From Macrotis lagotis (taxonomy: Eukaryota; Chordata; Mammalia; Peramelemorphia; Peramelidae), in assembly GCF_037893015.1 (NCBI RefSeq), contig NC_133661.1, positions 189,361,991 through 189,425,990 of the forward strand: DNA of 64,000 bases, written 5' to 3'. Made by a program: the position numbers and the translations under genes. Of the stretch, positions 13,250-24,655 are shown one piece after another (within the stretch, counting starts at the first letter, position 1; every line of letters begins with the position of its first letter). Below the pieces are notes generated by a model. The model had not been told where the DNA came from. It was given only the letters and a program-made list of their open reading frames with translations, and ran no database searches.

Positions 13250-14114
13250 ACCAAACTATCTGGCAACAAGGGATAAAGAAATTAATTGTAGCACTCTTGG
13301 TGAAGATAGGAACTGATTCAAACATCTGGAGAGAAATTTGGAACTATGCTCAAAGGGCAATATATCTGTGCATTCCCTTTGATTCAACAGTAACAACACT
13401 AAGTGTAAACATGAAGAGATCATAAAAATTTGGGAAAAAACACACCCATACATAAATATTTATAGTAGTTCTTTATGTTGGGACGAAAATTGCAAATTAA
13501 GGAAATGCCTATCAATTGGGGAAGGGTTAAACAAATTATGGTATATAAATGTTATAGAATACCATTGTTTTCTAAGAAATCATGAGCAGTCAGACTTTAG
13601 AAACATCTGGATAGACTTGCTTGAACTAATGTTGAGTGAAATTAGCAGAACCAGGGGCATCTACGTGGTGTAGTGGATAAAGCACCAGCCCTGAAGTCAG
13701 GAGTACCTGGGTTTAAATGTGGTCTCAAACACTTAATAATTACCCAGCTGTGTGGCCTTGGGCAAGCCACCTAACCATATTTGCTTTGCAAAACCTAAAA
13801 ACAATTAGCAGAACCAGGAGAACAGCAACATTGTGAGATGATCAGCCATGATGGATGCAACTCCTCTCAGCAGTTCAGTGATCAAGGAAAGTCCCGAGAG
13901 TCTGGCATGGGTGGAAAATGCTATTCACATCTAGATGAAAAACTGGAGTCTAAATGCAGAGAAAAACATCTATTTTCACATTTTAAAACTTTTCTTTAGT
14001 TTTTTTCTTTCTTTTCAATCATTTTCCCCCATTAGTTCTTAGGCCTCTTTCAGAATATTGCTCATATAGAAATATGTTATGCATGATTGAATATATAAAT
14101 ATTCAAACATGCTT

Positions 14115-14146
<32 letters not shown>

Positions 14147-14290
14147 CAATTTGTTCACTGCAATGGGGAGGGGGAGGGAAAGGAGGGAAAATAGCAAATG
14201 TTGATTTCAAAAGCTTGCAAAAGGATGAATCTGAAAATGAACTTTGCAAGTTTTGGAAAAAAAATTAAATCAAATTAAATAGAAAAAAGA
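13250..14290 (+). mobile_element. LINE-1 3' end (ORF2 C-terminus and 3' UTR), copy A
   Basis: Typical L1 ORF2 tail sequence: tgcctatcaattggggaag, aaattatggtatataaatgt, a GTGAG-type 'gttgagtgaaattagcagaacc', and a 3' UTR ending ttggaaaaaaaattaaatc. It is 5'-truncated and contains a (TA)n run near 14,116-14,142. The same insertion is at 28,620-29,475 in copy B, so it predates the duplication. A SINE interrupts it at 13,654. Confidence 0.82.
13654..13802 (+). mobile_element. tRNA-derived marsupial SINE, copy A only
   Basis: Sense SINE with head ggcatctacgtggtgtagtg and tail tttgctttgcaaaacctaaa. It has perfect 14-bp target duplications (aattagcagaacca) at 13,640-13,653 and 13,803-13,816. Copy B is uninterrupted at the same place (gagtgaaaagagcagaacag near 29,020). 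Confidence 0.93.
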
Positions 14291-14399
14291 AATTAATAGT
14301 AGAATTTAGGACAACAGTCTACTCCAAATATGGGAAAGCTTCTATCAGCAGAATTGGTCTGAAAACAAGTTGTTCTGATAGTTATAAATATTTTTGAAG

Positions 14400-14650
14400 T
14401 AGATGCTGTAGATTACTTGCAGCTTAAACAGACATCAAAGATGCTGAAGTCATCTATTGTATTCAGGTTCAATTTCCAATTTGTCAACTTTTTTCCTAAC
14501 ATTTCACTTTAATGACTCTGAAAGAGAGGGTCAGGCTGATAACAATGCCTCGTTTAATTCCAATTCATACACAAGTCAATACAACCTCATTATGACAATG
14601 GTCTTCTTCAGAAACAATGGATAAACATCAACAGTTGTAGAGCAAAAGTG
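14400..14650 (+). repeat. Marsupial interspersed repeat, family uncertain (copy A)
   Basis: Matches a repeat also seen at 29,635-29,835 (copy B) and 44,790-44,990: gactctgaaagagagggtc, cctcgtttaattccaattca, an acaagtca box and cagaaacaatggataaacat. I recognise the pattern as recurrent in marsupial DNA but cannot name it with certainty. Confidence 0.55.
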
Positions 14651-15330
14651 GGTCATTCCTGGAATCACACAATCATCAGTTTGAAAACAATTGTAGAGTT
14701 AATCTATGGATTACTAACTAGGAAAACATCTTGGAAATATACTTCATCTAGGAGTTTTTTCCTATGCTGTGATTTTGTTATACAAAGCTCTTGGTAAACT
14801 CCCCTCTAACAGTGCAAATTGGCAATTACTTATAACACTTGAGATTAGCAATTTTTCTTCAATTAATAATCTCAGAATGTTTCATGTGATATTCTGAGTC
14901 AAGCAACCAATTTGTGTTTAAGAAAGGACTTGAACTCTGGTCTTTGTTTCTGAGGTCAGCTCTCTATCCTTTATACTGTTCCCAGTCATGTAGAATTAAA
15001 TAAAAAATTGATTTAGTGAGCATTGATGAAGTTTTCAGAAAGAGATTTTTCTTATAGAATTTTCAGATAATAAGAGGAGGCACCATGGAATCCCTTGTGA
15101 CTGGCAAAATAACCCTACTTCTGACTACAAGATAATTGACTTCATGGGCTTTGTGAATCAGGTTAGATAGTGAGTCAATGAATTTGCATATAAACTTCTC
15201 AGTAAAACTAAATATTTCCTTTCCTTTTAAAGGTATATTTATTTTTACAGATATGAATCTATATTAGCAAATTACAAAAATGCATCTTAAATTCATAAAC
15301 AAAAACAGAATTTTCTTACAAAAGATCAAA
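14651..15330. other. Copy A stretch downstream of the OR gene
   Basis: Diverged unique DNA matching 29,840-30,690 of copy B, apart from the B-only SINE at 30,435. Near 15,230 the flanks run through where B has that SINE. No gene is seen. Confidence 0.5.
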
Positions 15331-15336
15331 TTTATT
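15331..15336 (-). terminator. Candidate poly(A) signal, OR copy A
   Basis: AATAAA on the minus strand (tttatt on the plus strand), about 195 bases past the stop codon. A signal at the homologous place is kept in copy B although the flanks have diverged. The hexamer is common in AT-rich DNA, so this is a candidate only. Confidence 0.4.
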
Positions 15337-15530
15337 TGTCTTTTCTCTCCTAGAAGATGAAGTAGGAATCAACATGTTTTTTAGGTTATGGAAAAATAGC
15401 TTTCTTTCAATGTGAAGAACAATAAAATAGTGGATGAAATCATCATAAGTCCCTGTCTAGAATGCTGGCAACCACATGTTACATGGTAGTCAGTTTAAGC
15501 ATTAAAAATATTTGTTACTCCTAAAGTTAT

Positions 15531-16469
15531 TTACAAAATTTTCCTGAATCTACCTAGTTGACTGATCAACCTCCTCATGGCAACTTTCATCTCTTTGTTC
15601 CTGAATGTATATATAGAAGGATTTAAAACAGGGGTGATAACAAAATCAAGAATAAAAAGAAATTTATCCAATGGTATTGTGGGGAATGGCCAGACATAGA
15701 CAAAGATACATGGACCAAAAAATAAAACTACCACAGTAATATGAGCTGACAAAGTTGAGAGAGCCTTGGACAAACCACTTGAAGAATGTTTCTGAACAGT
15801 GACCAAGATATATATATAGGATATAATCAAAAGAAATAAGGTGCCTATAGAAATAAAACCACTGTTAGCAGTGACCATGAACTCCAGTTTATAGGTATCT
15901 GCACAGGCCAATCTGATGAGACGAGGAAGATCACAATAAAAACTATCTATTTCATTAGGACCACAGAAAGGCAAGTTTACCACAAATGCCAACTGAGTCA
16001 AAGAATGTATGAGACCAATGATCCAAGCAGCTGCAAGGAGCAAAATACACATTCTTGGATTCATAATGGTCAGATAGTGAAGAGGCTTACATATGGCAAC
16101 ATATCTTTCAACAGCCATGGAAATAAGCAGCACCATCTCAACTCCCCCAAAAGTATGAATGAAAAATATTTGGATATGGCAACCAAGGAATGATATGGCT
16201 TTATGTTCATAAAAAAGGTCATAAATCATTTTTGGAACAGCAACAGAAGAAATGCACAGGTCTATAAAGGAGAGGTTAGCCAATAGAAAATACATGGGAG
16301 AATGTAAGCGAGTTTCAGAGATTACTGTCAGTACAATGAAGAAGTTTCCCAGCACAATGGCCACATAGAACACAAAGGAGAATACCAGGAGGAAAAACTG
16401 CATGGCCCATGAACTAGAGATCCCCAGGAATACAAATTCATATACTATGGAATGATTCGTTTCATTCAT
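15531..16469 (-). CDS. Olfactory receptor, family 4 (OR4F/OR4K-like), copy A
   Basis: Odorant-binding class A GPCR of the olfactory sensory neuron membrane, expected to signal through Golf and cAMP; role known from the family. The 312-codon single-exon frame is the usual OR length and is intact. Visible marks: N-glycosylation sequons at N2 (NET) and N5 (NHS), GN in TM1 (41-42), [13 protein letters not shown] (55-67), the TM3 disulfide cysteine C97, [15 protein letters not shown] (118-132), ECL2 cysteines C169, C179 and C189, SY in TM5 (217-218), [13 protein letters not shown] (235-247) and [12 protein letters not shown] (280-291). [17 protein letters not shown] points to family 4. The TM3 motif reads ERY where most ORs have DRY. 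The ATG lies 20 bases inside a predicted acceptor, and no upstream in-frame ATG remains in that exon. The paralogue at 30894-31823 is about 93% identical. The exact subfamily is not certain. Confidence 0.96.
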   Translation of the reverse strand: MNETNHSIVYEFVFLGISSSWAMQFFLLVFSFVFYVAIVLGNFFIVLTVISETRLHSPMYFLLANLSFIDLCISSVAVPKMIYDLFYEHKAISFLGCHIQIFFIHTFGGVEMVLLISMAVERYVAICKPLHYLTIMNPRMCILLLAAAWIIGLIHSLTQLAFVVNLPFCGPNEIDSFYCDLPRLIRLACADTYKLEFMVTANSGFISIGTLFLLIISYIYILVTVQKHSSSGLSKALSTLSAHITVVVLFFGPCIFVYVWPFPTIPLDKFLFILDFVITPVLNPSIYTFRNKEMKVAMRRLISQLGRFRKIL

Positions 16470-16492
16470 TGACCTGAATATGATGTTACCTG
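16470..16492 (-). promoter_or_regulatory. Predicted splice acceptor and 5' UTR of the coding exon, OR copy A
   Basis: Read on the minus strand, a pyrimidine-rich run (tttcttcttttcag) ends in AG at 16491-16490. It is followed by 20 bases of 5' UTR and the ATG at 16469. OR genes usually have non-coding upstream exons spliced to an intronless coding exon just 5' of the start. The same site is present in copy B, which supports it. The upstream exon and promoter were not identified. Confidence 0.6.
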
Positions 16493-16844
16493 AAAAGAAG
16501 AAATTGAGAGAATCTGAATTATGGCAACAAAAATGTCTTGTTTTTAAATAACAATATTCAAAAAAAGATCTTCATGATTATTCAGGATCTTTTAAAATAT
16601 CTTTTACTCATTTATATCTTGAAAGATATATTTTACTTATCCTGGAGAGGGGAAAAGGTCATTTGAATGAATTCTGTATTTAGAAATCAATGCATCCTAA
16701 ATGAATTTCCATAATCACCCTGCCTTTGAGAGCTCAGAAGTATTTTTATCTTTTATTATTTAATACAATGTCTTGAGGATTTCCATCCAACCACCATCTG
16801 AAAGAATTCTTTGCCTTACACCTGACTCAACATTGCTCTCTTTC

Positions 16845-17075
16845 TTTTTACTGAGATTCAATTATTCAATTTTATCAAATGCCTCATGATTCCATGGAGT
16901 TTTCTTAGCAAAACAAAAACAAAAACTTTACCAGCTTGATATTTCCTTTTCCTGTTCATCCCAATTTTCAGATGTAAAAGCTTAAATGATTTGTCCAGGA
17001 TCACACAAATCTAATCTAAGACCAGATTTGAACTCTAATCTTCCTGTCTCTAGGCTTGGTACTACATACCCTAAC
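16845..17075 (-). mobile_element. tRNA-derived marsupial SINE (long type), copy A
   Basis: Antisense order: tggagttttcttagcaaaac, a ccatttcc-type box, cagatgtaaaagcttaaatg, tttgtccaggatcacacaa, then ccagatttgaactctaatct. It is shared with copy B at 32,225-32,455, so it predates the duplication. Flanking unique DNA from 16,493 to 18,160 holds no gene. Confidence 0.75.
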
Positions 17076-18164
17076 TTTTTCTTAAATTCTCCTTTTTTAT
17101 TGCTTAATCAACCTCTTTAGCCTAATACCAAATACTAACTATATGACAGTAACATATGGGACAGATGTTCAAGTTTTGAGTAAAGTTGGGCTATAGCACC
17201 ACAGAAATTAGGAGGGGATCCTGTGTGGGATCATCATTCATGTTGAAATTAGTTTGTTCATATCATAATCATGAAGGCATTAGGAAAAGGTACTAAGTTC
17301 AAAGACACAAGAGGAAGCAGGACTGGGCATGCATCTTCAAAAATTATGGGTGTTTATTGCTCCACTCAGAAATAGACAGATATGAACAGGAATACAATTA
17401 AAAATGCAAACATACAGTTAAAATGCAAAAATAGAAATCCATTAGCATGAAAATGACTGAGCAAGCTATCACAGCATATAATACACAAAGCAAACAAATA
17501 TATGAGAAGCTCCCAAGAAAGAATTCATCTGTGAAGCAAATACTACTAAGATACTTTTCTATCCTTTCAAAATAACTTTCTAGAAGCATATACTAAGAAA
17601 TATGTACAAACCAATAGCCCATTCTATACCTATACCAGACAAACCCCAACTGCAATCCAGAATATTTGCACTTTTTTCCCAAGATAAGATACAAAATACC
17701 AAACAGATACCAGGGATCCTTTGATACTACCCAGGCTTCAAAATCTCCTGTATGGATTCTAACTCCTATACTCTCTAGTACTTGTTTCTTGCTGGTAAAT
17801 GTTCAACAATATGTTTTCAAAAATGTATATATGCAAGACATCATATGAAATTAAATTATCATTATAAACATTTTACTATCACTTTCTTAAGACTAGGAAA
17901 TTAACAAAACCATAAACAAAGTCCTGATTAGTATTATTTGACACTTTGTAATGTATTAAAGTCATAAAAAATTAACAATAAGGTCCAAAACAGTATTGTT
18001 CCAAGACCCAACAGGAATGTTTAACAAATTAAATGGTTCTGACAAGTATCAAATCTTTTTTGAGATTCCAGTGAATGTTTGAAAATGGTGTTTTGTTTTG
18101 CTCAATGTCATTATTTTTTAAAAGTTTGGAACTTTTATGATATATGATTAAGTACTAAAGAATT

Positions 18165-18510
18165 TTCTTATTCTTTGACTTTTCTCCTCCTATTCCTATC
18201 ATGAACCACTCCCTTCAGTCATATTCTTTTTTTCACTTCTCCCAGCTTGCATTCTTCTGTGAAACCTTCCTTGAAGAGCCAAGATCACAGTGAATTAACT
18301 CTCCTTTTATTTTCCATAATATTTATTGTATACACCACTGATTTGTGGCAAGAAACATGCTAATCCATATTTATTGCCTCATACATATATATTCTGCTTT
18401 CCTCAATTTTGTAATATTTTTGTGGTCAAGGTCATTCCTCCTTCATTCTTTCATTCATCTCAGCCCTTACCACTTTGATGTGTAGTAAATGCTTAACAAA
18501 TATTAATCAA
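18165..18510 (+). repeat. L2 LINE 3' end, copy A
   Basis: Recognisable L2 tail: gaaaccttccttgaagagcc, a gtgaattaactctcc box, gtggtcaaggtcattcctcc and gtagtaaatgcttaacaaat. The same insertion is at 33,560-33,975 in copy B and, inverted, at about 60,030-60,440 in the third copy. Confidence 0.7.
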
Positions 18511-18544
18511 TAATGTTTTCATAAATCAATTGATATAAAGAAAA

Positions 18545-18700
18545 GAAGTAGGGGTAGATAAGTGGTACAAGGGATAGAGCAGCATCCCTGGAGTCAGGAA
18601 GACATGAGTTCAAATTTAACCTCAGACACTTGATACTTAATAACTGTGTGACTCTGATCAAGTCACTTAACCCCAATACATCATAAAAAATGAAAGGAAG
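18545..18700 (+). mobile_element. SINE shared by copies A, B and the inverted copy (A)
   Basis: Head aggggtagataagtggtaca, then cctggagtcaggaagacatg. It follows the same L2-linked sequence in all three copies (34,016-34,140 in B; 59,778-59,935 inverted), which makes it the oldest shared SINE of the unit. Confidence 0.7.
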
Positions 18701-18719
18701 CAAAAAAAGATGAAACATA

Positions 18720-20358
18720 AGCAATGAAAAAAATGAAAAATAAGAGGAAGTTAAGGACTTTGCTAAGATAAAGGGGAGGAGAATTGTAATGCAGAAGGAG
18801 ATAATATTTATAGAATTCTTATCAGAGTGCCTGGAAATCATTAAGCAGTTAAATGTTTATTGCTTTTAAAATTATTTTCTAATAATAAAACAGAGAGGTC
18901 TCTGCTAAGGAATAAAGTTTTGTCAAAAGAATTTTTTTATTCATTTATGACCATAATATAACTGATGTCTATAAAATGAGGTACAATTAAAGCTCCAAAT
19001 AGTTTAGTAGGGCAAGATAATCATCTGAAGGGATTCAGTACCACAATAGAATGATGATGGTTTTTTAACCCATTTAGCCCAAGACAATGAACTGAATAAA
19101 TCTCTTTTCCTGCACCCCAATATATAGTGACTGCAATAAAATATCTAGACCCCATTTATCATATGCAGAATTTTCTACCTAAAATCATTCTCTCGTACCA
19201 GTTCTGGCTGTGCTAGAAAACATCTTGAAATTTTAACAGTAATTGTATCAGAATCTCAAGTCTGAATGAAACCACAGCATTCACTTAGGTCAACCCACAC
19301 CAATACAAAAATATTTGTGTCAATAAACTCTCCAAGTTTTCATGCAGACACCAATTGAATAATTCCATTGATGAAGACTCTATTGTCTTCTAGGCCATCA
19401 CATTTTACTTTGGAGCAACTTTGCTAGGAAATTCTTTCCCACCATCTGGTAAAAAAATCACTCCTCTTAGTTCTGATATGTGATTCTAAGTTTCCATACT
19501 TGAGATAGTTCTATAAACATTTTAAGTATTTATCAATTATTTTTCTCCTTCAGGCTAGAACTTATCACTTCATTTTATTAATACCTTGAATGCCTTACAC
19601 TGGAAGATCCAGATTAGATTTTTTGGTAGTCCTGTTTTACAATTAAATAATATTGCAGTAGCCATTCACATAAATTTTGTCATCTTTTTTAAAAGATTTG
19701 TTGCCTAACCAAAATTTTTCTCTACTTGCTCCATTCTGAAATTGTTCAGCCAAATTCTGATTCCAAATGTAGGACTTAATATGTATCCCTAATTTAATAG
19801 CACTTTATACTACTTGGGTAATTATATTAGCCAACTGGAATCTTTTTAATTTAATAAGTTTAATTTAATGGATTAATTATCACTCCCAATTTTGTGTGGT
19901 TTGCAAATTTGGTTTGCAAATATTTCAGCAAAAAAATTTCTAGCACTGGAGTCTAGAAAGTTGAGTTTGAAGCATGCCTCTCTCTCTAGTACAGTGGTAT
20001 GGACCAAACCCCAAATCAGGAGTTTTCTAGCATATTTTTACTTTTAGTATGACCTTTCAAATATGAATCTTTCAACCATTCCTAAACTTTGCGTTGATCT
20101 CTTAAGTTTCTATTTTTCTATTGTCATAAGTTTCTGCTTCTTACTCAATTTCAGAATCAATCAGTCCTCTCTGTAAATCATCTTACGTCAGACTGTAAAA
20201 GCACATACAAAAGTTTTTTATCTGTTTAGATTAAACTGAACAATAAAAGAGACATAAAGTGAATATTGCATAATTATTTTACTTCCTTGTCTTGTATGTC
20301 AGGTGATGAAAAAATAGTATAATAGCCCTAAAACCCCATTTTACCATCTCTTAACTAT
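18720..20358. other. 1.64-kb segment present in copy A and missing from copy B
   Basis: Homology with B stops after the SINE tail and resumes at aagttggttataaaggctct (A 20,355; B 34,300). In between, B has only a GGAA-rich microsatellite. The A segment is mostly unique, with an ancient LINE-like stretch at about 19,600-19,960 (caaatgtaggacttaatatg, tttgtgtggtttgcaaattt). It carries no retroposon ends, so loss in B fits better than gain in A. Confidence 0.6.
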
Positions 20359-21735
20359 TCTCAAGTTGGTTATAAAGGCTCTTTAGCCATGCAATGACAC
20401 CAGACCCCTCATAGAAAACTTCCACATAGAATAAGTGTACATACTTTTCTCTGAAGCCTTCTCTCCAGAAAGTGAAATACCTTTCCTAGGATCTGATTTT
20501 CCACACTCTTCTTCTTCTCCTAGACAATAATAATCATTAGAAATGTGCATATCTTTATATTATTCCAAAATTAAATTTGCATGATTATTAGTGCAACATC
20601 CTAGAAAAAATAGAAATTCCAGTGCCACTCTTCTTTTTCATGTGCCACAGAGAAACCTGCTACTTAGTTAATCAGAATCTTATAGGTCATGGAAACTTAG
20701 ATAAACAATTCAAGACCATCTACAAGCTATGTGTAACAATATAAGTTCATACTAGTTCAAATAAAATCTAGGAAAACCTTCAGGTTCCATCATCCTCTAT
20801 ACTTGAACTGTGTTTGAAAGAACAAAACCAGTCTTTCTGACCTCCAAATCTTTAAGGATATTCTGGTTCCAAGGAGAACACTCTGAAATGCTCCTTGTCC
20901 CTACCAAAGTAATACTGAACCTTCTAAACTTTGCTCAAAGGAAAGGATGCATTCTAAACATGCATTTGGGGTCCCCAAATAAAGCAATCTAGCATAGACC
21001 TTTCCAAGCCTTAGTGGAAAAAAAGCTATATTTCAATTTGCATAAAACCAACGTTAAATTTTTCTCTCCTACCTACCTAACTATTTGGTAGAAGAATAAA
21101 GCATATCAATATTTTCACAGATAAATGCTGCATTTTTAAAAATTTGAATTGTGCCTGTAAGAGGCTAAAAGAATTCAGTGCAACTCCCACACTGATATCA
21201 AGGTTCAGTGGCCATTTGATGATTCTGAATTAATCATGGACACCATGGGAATTCTCTCTCCAAGAAAGTTTATGTTTTCCCAGAACTGCAGAAGTAAACT
21301 TTTCCAAGAAATGTTTAGACCCACTCTAGAACTGAAGCCCTAAGGATAACATTAGTTTAAAAAAACTAGAGACAATGAATTTGATAATGACTAAAAAAAT
21401 TATATTATCTGAATATAATAGCATATAACTGTGCTCTAAAATTTATTCATACAAAGTAAAGAATGAAAATATCTAAAGAGCTGATGTCATATGAAGTAGA
21501 AAACAAGAAAACCATATTCACAATGAATAAAACAATTTAATTGGAAAAACTGATAAAATAATAAAGTGAAATTTCCAAGATTAGGAAGAAAAAACATGGC
21601 CCCCAAAAAGAGACATAAGAAGACATTTGTAGACATGTGAGGTCTTCATCCATTTTCAGAATTCTTTTTAATATAGGTTTGTTTTGTTTTACAGAATACT
21701 CCTCTGACAGGGAAAGAAAAAGAAATAGATGGAGA
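20359..21735. other. Copy A intergenic stretch
   Basis: Unique DNA homologous to 34,304-35,990 of copy B. At 21,515-21,590 it shows the ancestral, non-palindromic form of the site that became a 46-bp inverted repeat in copy B. No gene is seen. Confidence 0.55.
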
Positions 21736-22470
21736 ATTTAAGTCATATCAGTCATTCTCTTGGCCAACTCTATGCTAGACACTATGCTAAGCACTGGGGA
21801 TACAAGAAAAGATAAAAGACACTCCCTCTTTTCAAGGATCTTCAAGGATAAAATGGGGAAAATTTTAGAGGGAAAGCATTAAGGGGGATCCAAAAACACT
21901 TCTTGTAGAAGACAGAAATTTAGCTGAGACTTGAATCAAACAAGGGAAGTTAAAAGGCCGAGACAAGGTGATAGAGACTTTTCAGTATGAAGGAAAACAA
22001 ATGAAAAGGTTCAGAATCAGAAGACATAATGACTTGTTCAGGAAACTGCAAGGAAGCTAGTGTCACTGGTAGCATAGGAAAAATAAATAGACTGGAAAGG
22101 TAGGAAGAGCCTAGGAGGTTATGGAGTAGCAAAGTGATGGGAAGCTTCATAAGAACAAGAGAACATTTCCTAATTGATCCTGGAGATAATAAAGATCAAC
22201 TACAGTTGATTGAATGGTGTGGGAATGTCACACTTGAACATTAAAATCAATTTGACAGCTTAGTAGAACCTGGAATAGACTGGAGAAATAATTAAAGCAA
22301 GGATATTACAATAGTCCAAGAGTGAGGTGATGAGGGCCTCCATTAGAGTGTTAATGATGTCAGAAGAAAGATGAGGAGGCTGGTACCTAATAATGATTCA
22401 GAAGTAGAAATAACATTTAGAAATCAACTAATATGAAGAGTGAGACAAAGTAGGGATTTAAGGATAACAA
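21736..22470 (+). repeat. Ancient interspersed repeat of about 0.7 kb, copy A
   Basis: Begins ctatgctaagcactggggat and continues through gaaactgcaaggaagctagt, gactggaaaggtaggaagag, caatagtccaagagtgaggt and gatgagggcctccattagag. It is a pattern I know as a recurrent ancient mammalian repeat, but I cannot name it safely. The partner is at 36,000-36,770 in copy B. Confidence 0.5.
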
Positions 22471-22569
22471 CTAAGTTACAAACTTAGGTAACTAAGAAAT
22501 GAATGGTAATCGCTTTTTTAAAAATACACATATATAACTTTGTTTTAAGAAAAATAAATTCATTTTAAA

Positions 22570-22900
22570 AAAGAAATTTTGGTCCATTTAACAGATAATG
22601 ACATACACCCTATATGTTCTATGGCATTGATTTATTGCTATGGTGGTAAGAAACAACTGCAAAGAAAATAGGTATCAATGGATTGGGGACTGACTGATCA
22701 AATTATTACACATTAATGTGATAGAATATTATTGTCATAAGAAACAAAGAGCATGAGGAATTGTGTAAATGGAAAGGAGAATGGCGGAAATGAACAAATA
22801 AAATGGAATAAATGTATGCATTAATTAAGGCAATATAATATAAAAGAATAGCAAATTATGCTAAACATTATTATAAGGACTAGCTCAGGTCCAAGAGAAT
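22570..22900 (+). repeat. Old LINE-1 ORF2 fragment shared by A and B (A)
   Basis: tatcaatggattggggactg and tgtgatagaatattattgtc resemble the L1 ORF2 C-terminus. The partner at 37,030-37,340 marks the last stretch of A/B homology. Confidence 0.55.
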
Positions 22901-23089
22901 AAATGAAAAAATCCATCTCTCTCTTTTTGGTTAGTTGGGGAAAGGAGAAATGATTGTGACACACATTGTCATATGCAGTCATTGAGTCAAGTGTGTCTAA
23001 TTTTTTTAATATTATGGGAAATTTTGATTGGGTGACAATGTGGTATAACCAGAATTGAATTTGAAATGAAATTTATATTTATCTACAAA

Positions 23090-23545
23090 CAAAATACTTT
23101 CTTATTTTTTAAATTTTGATCAGTTTTTAATTTTAACATACAGTTTCTAATATTTGGATATCCAAATTCTCTCCCATCCCAAACTAACCTTCCTCATAGA
23201 GAAGGGAAGTAATTCAAAATTAGGTATATCATTTCCATAATGTTTCTTTCACATTGTGAAATAAAATGTTGAGTTAAAAACCTTCAAGAAAAATAAAGTA
23301 AAAAAATATATACTTCAGTCTGTATTCAGACACCATCAGTTCTTTATCTGAGGATAGATAGCTTGTTTATCATAAATCCTTCTGCATAATGGTCTTGGAT
23401 CATTGTATTGCCTAGAATAGGTAAGGCATTCAGGGCTGATCAACTTACAACATTGCTGTTATTTTGTATTTAGAATATTTCACTTTGCATCAGCTCATGC
23501 AAATCTGTACAGGTTATTCTGAGAGTATCCTCAAACCTAACCTTG
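23090..23545 (-). mobile_element. LINE-1 3' end, 5'-truncated, between copies A and B
   Basis: Antisense 3' UTR and ORF2 tail: cttcagtctgtattcagaca, a ccatcagttctttatctgag box, ggtcttggatcattgtattg and ctttgcatcagctcatgcaa. It lies right of the last A/B homology. Confidence 0.7.
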
Positions 23546-23684
23546 AATTGAAATTGATTTACATACAATAAAATTTAAATAAAGCTCTACATATTGGGTC
23601 AATTCAAAGGAATCATCAGAAAGAACTTAATTATGAAACATCTGTATAGCAAAACAGCTGACTATAAGAACTCAACACTGAGGG

Positions 23685-23800
23685 TTATTAGCATATAGCC
23701 TTAGACCTGGAGTCAGTAGAACCTGAGTTCAAATTCAGCCTCAGGCAATAACTAGCTGTGTGATCATGGACCATCTTCATTGCCTCTTCCCAAAAAATAA
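23685..23800 (+). mobile_element. Partial tRNA-derived SINE
   Basis: agacctggagtcagtagaac, then gagttcaaattcagcctcag and aactagctgtgtgatcatgg. The 5' head is missing. Confidence 0.65.
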
Positions 23801-23899
23801 CATAAGAGATGTCTAATACAATGTACCCAAAACCGGGTATGTTGCTATCAACTCTGCAAGAGCTGTCAGATAGGAAAACCTGTCTAATCTTTCCAACTA

Positions 23900-23900
<1 letters not shown>

Positions 23901-23985
<85 letters not shown>
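23901..23985. repeat. (TA)n microsatellite
   Basis: Near-pure alternating TA with one tgtgtt interruption at about 23,947; self-complementary and likely unstable. Confidence 0.95.
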
Positions 23986-24204
23986 CTTTATTTTTGTTCT
24001 GCTTTTATATTATAAGATCCTCTAGAGTAGAAAATATTTTGTCCTTTGCATTTTTATGTCTGGGTTTGAATACATAGTAAGCATTTAATTACTGCTTGAT
24101 TGATTACACAATAAAACATATTGTGGTCTAATAAGGAGATGGACTTCATCCATCTTTCTTGTGTATATAATGAGTAAATAAAAAAATTCCTTGAAGTTTC
24201 TTGG

Positions 24205-24385
24205 TAAAATGGAAAGAGGACTGAACACGGAGTCAGAGGGTTTGCTTTAAATCACACTATATGTGAGACCATAGGTAATTACTTAATTTACCTTCTCATT
24301 CATTTTCTTACTTATAAAAAGCAAATTGAAGAAGATTTCATTTAGGGTTCATTTCAGTACTAAATTTATAATCTTAGTATCCTAA
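24205..24385 (+). repeat. MIR/CORE-SINE at the A-B junction
   Basis: aaatggaaagaggactgaac, then gagtcagagggtttgcttta and aggtaattacttaatttacc. It is followed by a GAT-rich run at about 24,389-24,421. It sits just left of where copy B homology begins. Confidence 0.6.
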
Positions 24386-24394
24386 TTAAATGAT

Positions 24395-24655
24395 GATAAT
24401 GATAATGATGATGATGAAGATGGTAACTTTCATTTATATTAATAGTTTAAGATTTCCAAAGCACTTTACAAATAATATCTCATTTTCTACTTAAAATACC
24501 TCTGAGAAGTAGGTACGATTAATAGCTCTTTTTTTACAGATAAAGAAACTAAGGTATATAGAGGGCAAGTGACTTGCCTAGGATAACACAGCTTGTAAGT
24601 GCTGAGACAAAATTTGAATTTTTCTCCTGATTTTCAATCCAGCACTAGAACAGAC
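24395..24655 (-). repeat. MIR SINE at the start of copy B
   Basis: Reverse-complement MIR: aaagcactttacaaataata, tacagataaagaaactaagg and gacttgcctaggataacaca. It corresponds to the MIR at 40-185 in copy A. Confidence 0.8.

Larger units (their letters stand above)
1..22880. repeat. Segmental duplication copy A (tandem OR unit)
   Basis: From about base 40 to 22,880 this stretch aligns collinearly with about 24,505-37,340, once the L1 at 1,883-8,309 and the ORF1-only L1 at 8,591-11,454 are removed. Anchors visible by eye are the MIR at the left edge, the GA-rich run near 720-785, the MIR at 11,675, the L1 3' end at 13,250, the OR exon, the SINE at 16,845, the L2 near 18,165 and the L1 piece at 22,570. 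Non-coding identity looks roughly 70-80%. The left edge lies outside the window. Confidence 0.9.

Noticed and set aside
13654-13802. tRNA gene, from tRNA-like boxes in the SINE heads
   Set aside because: The boxes belong to a dispersed SINE with an A-rich tail and target duplications. No complete cloverleaf was found.
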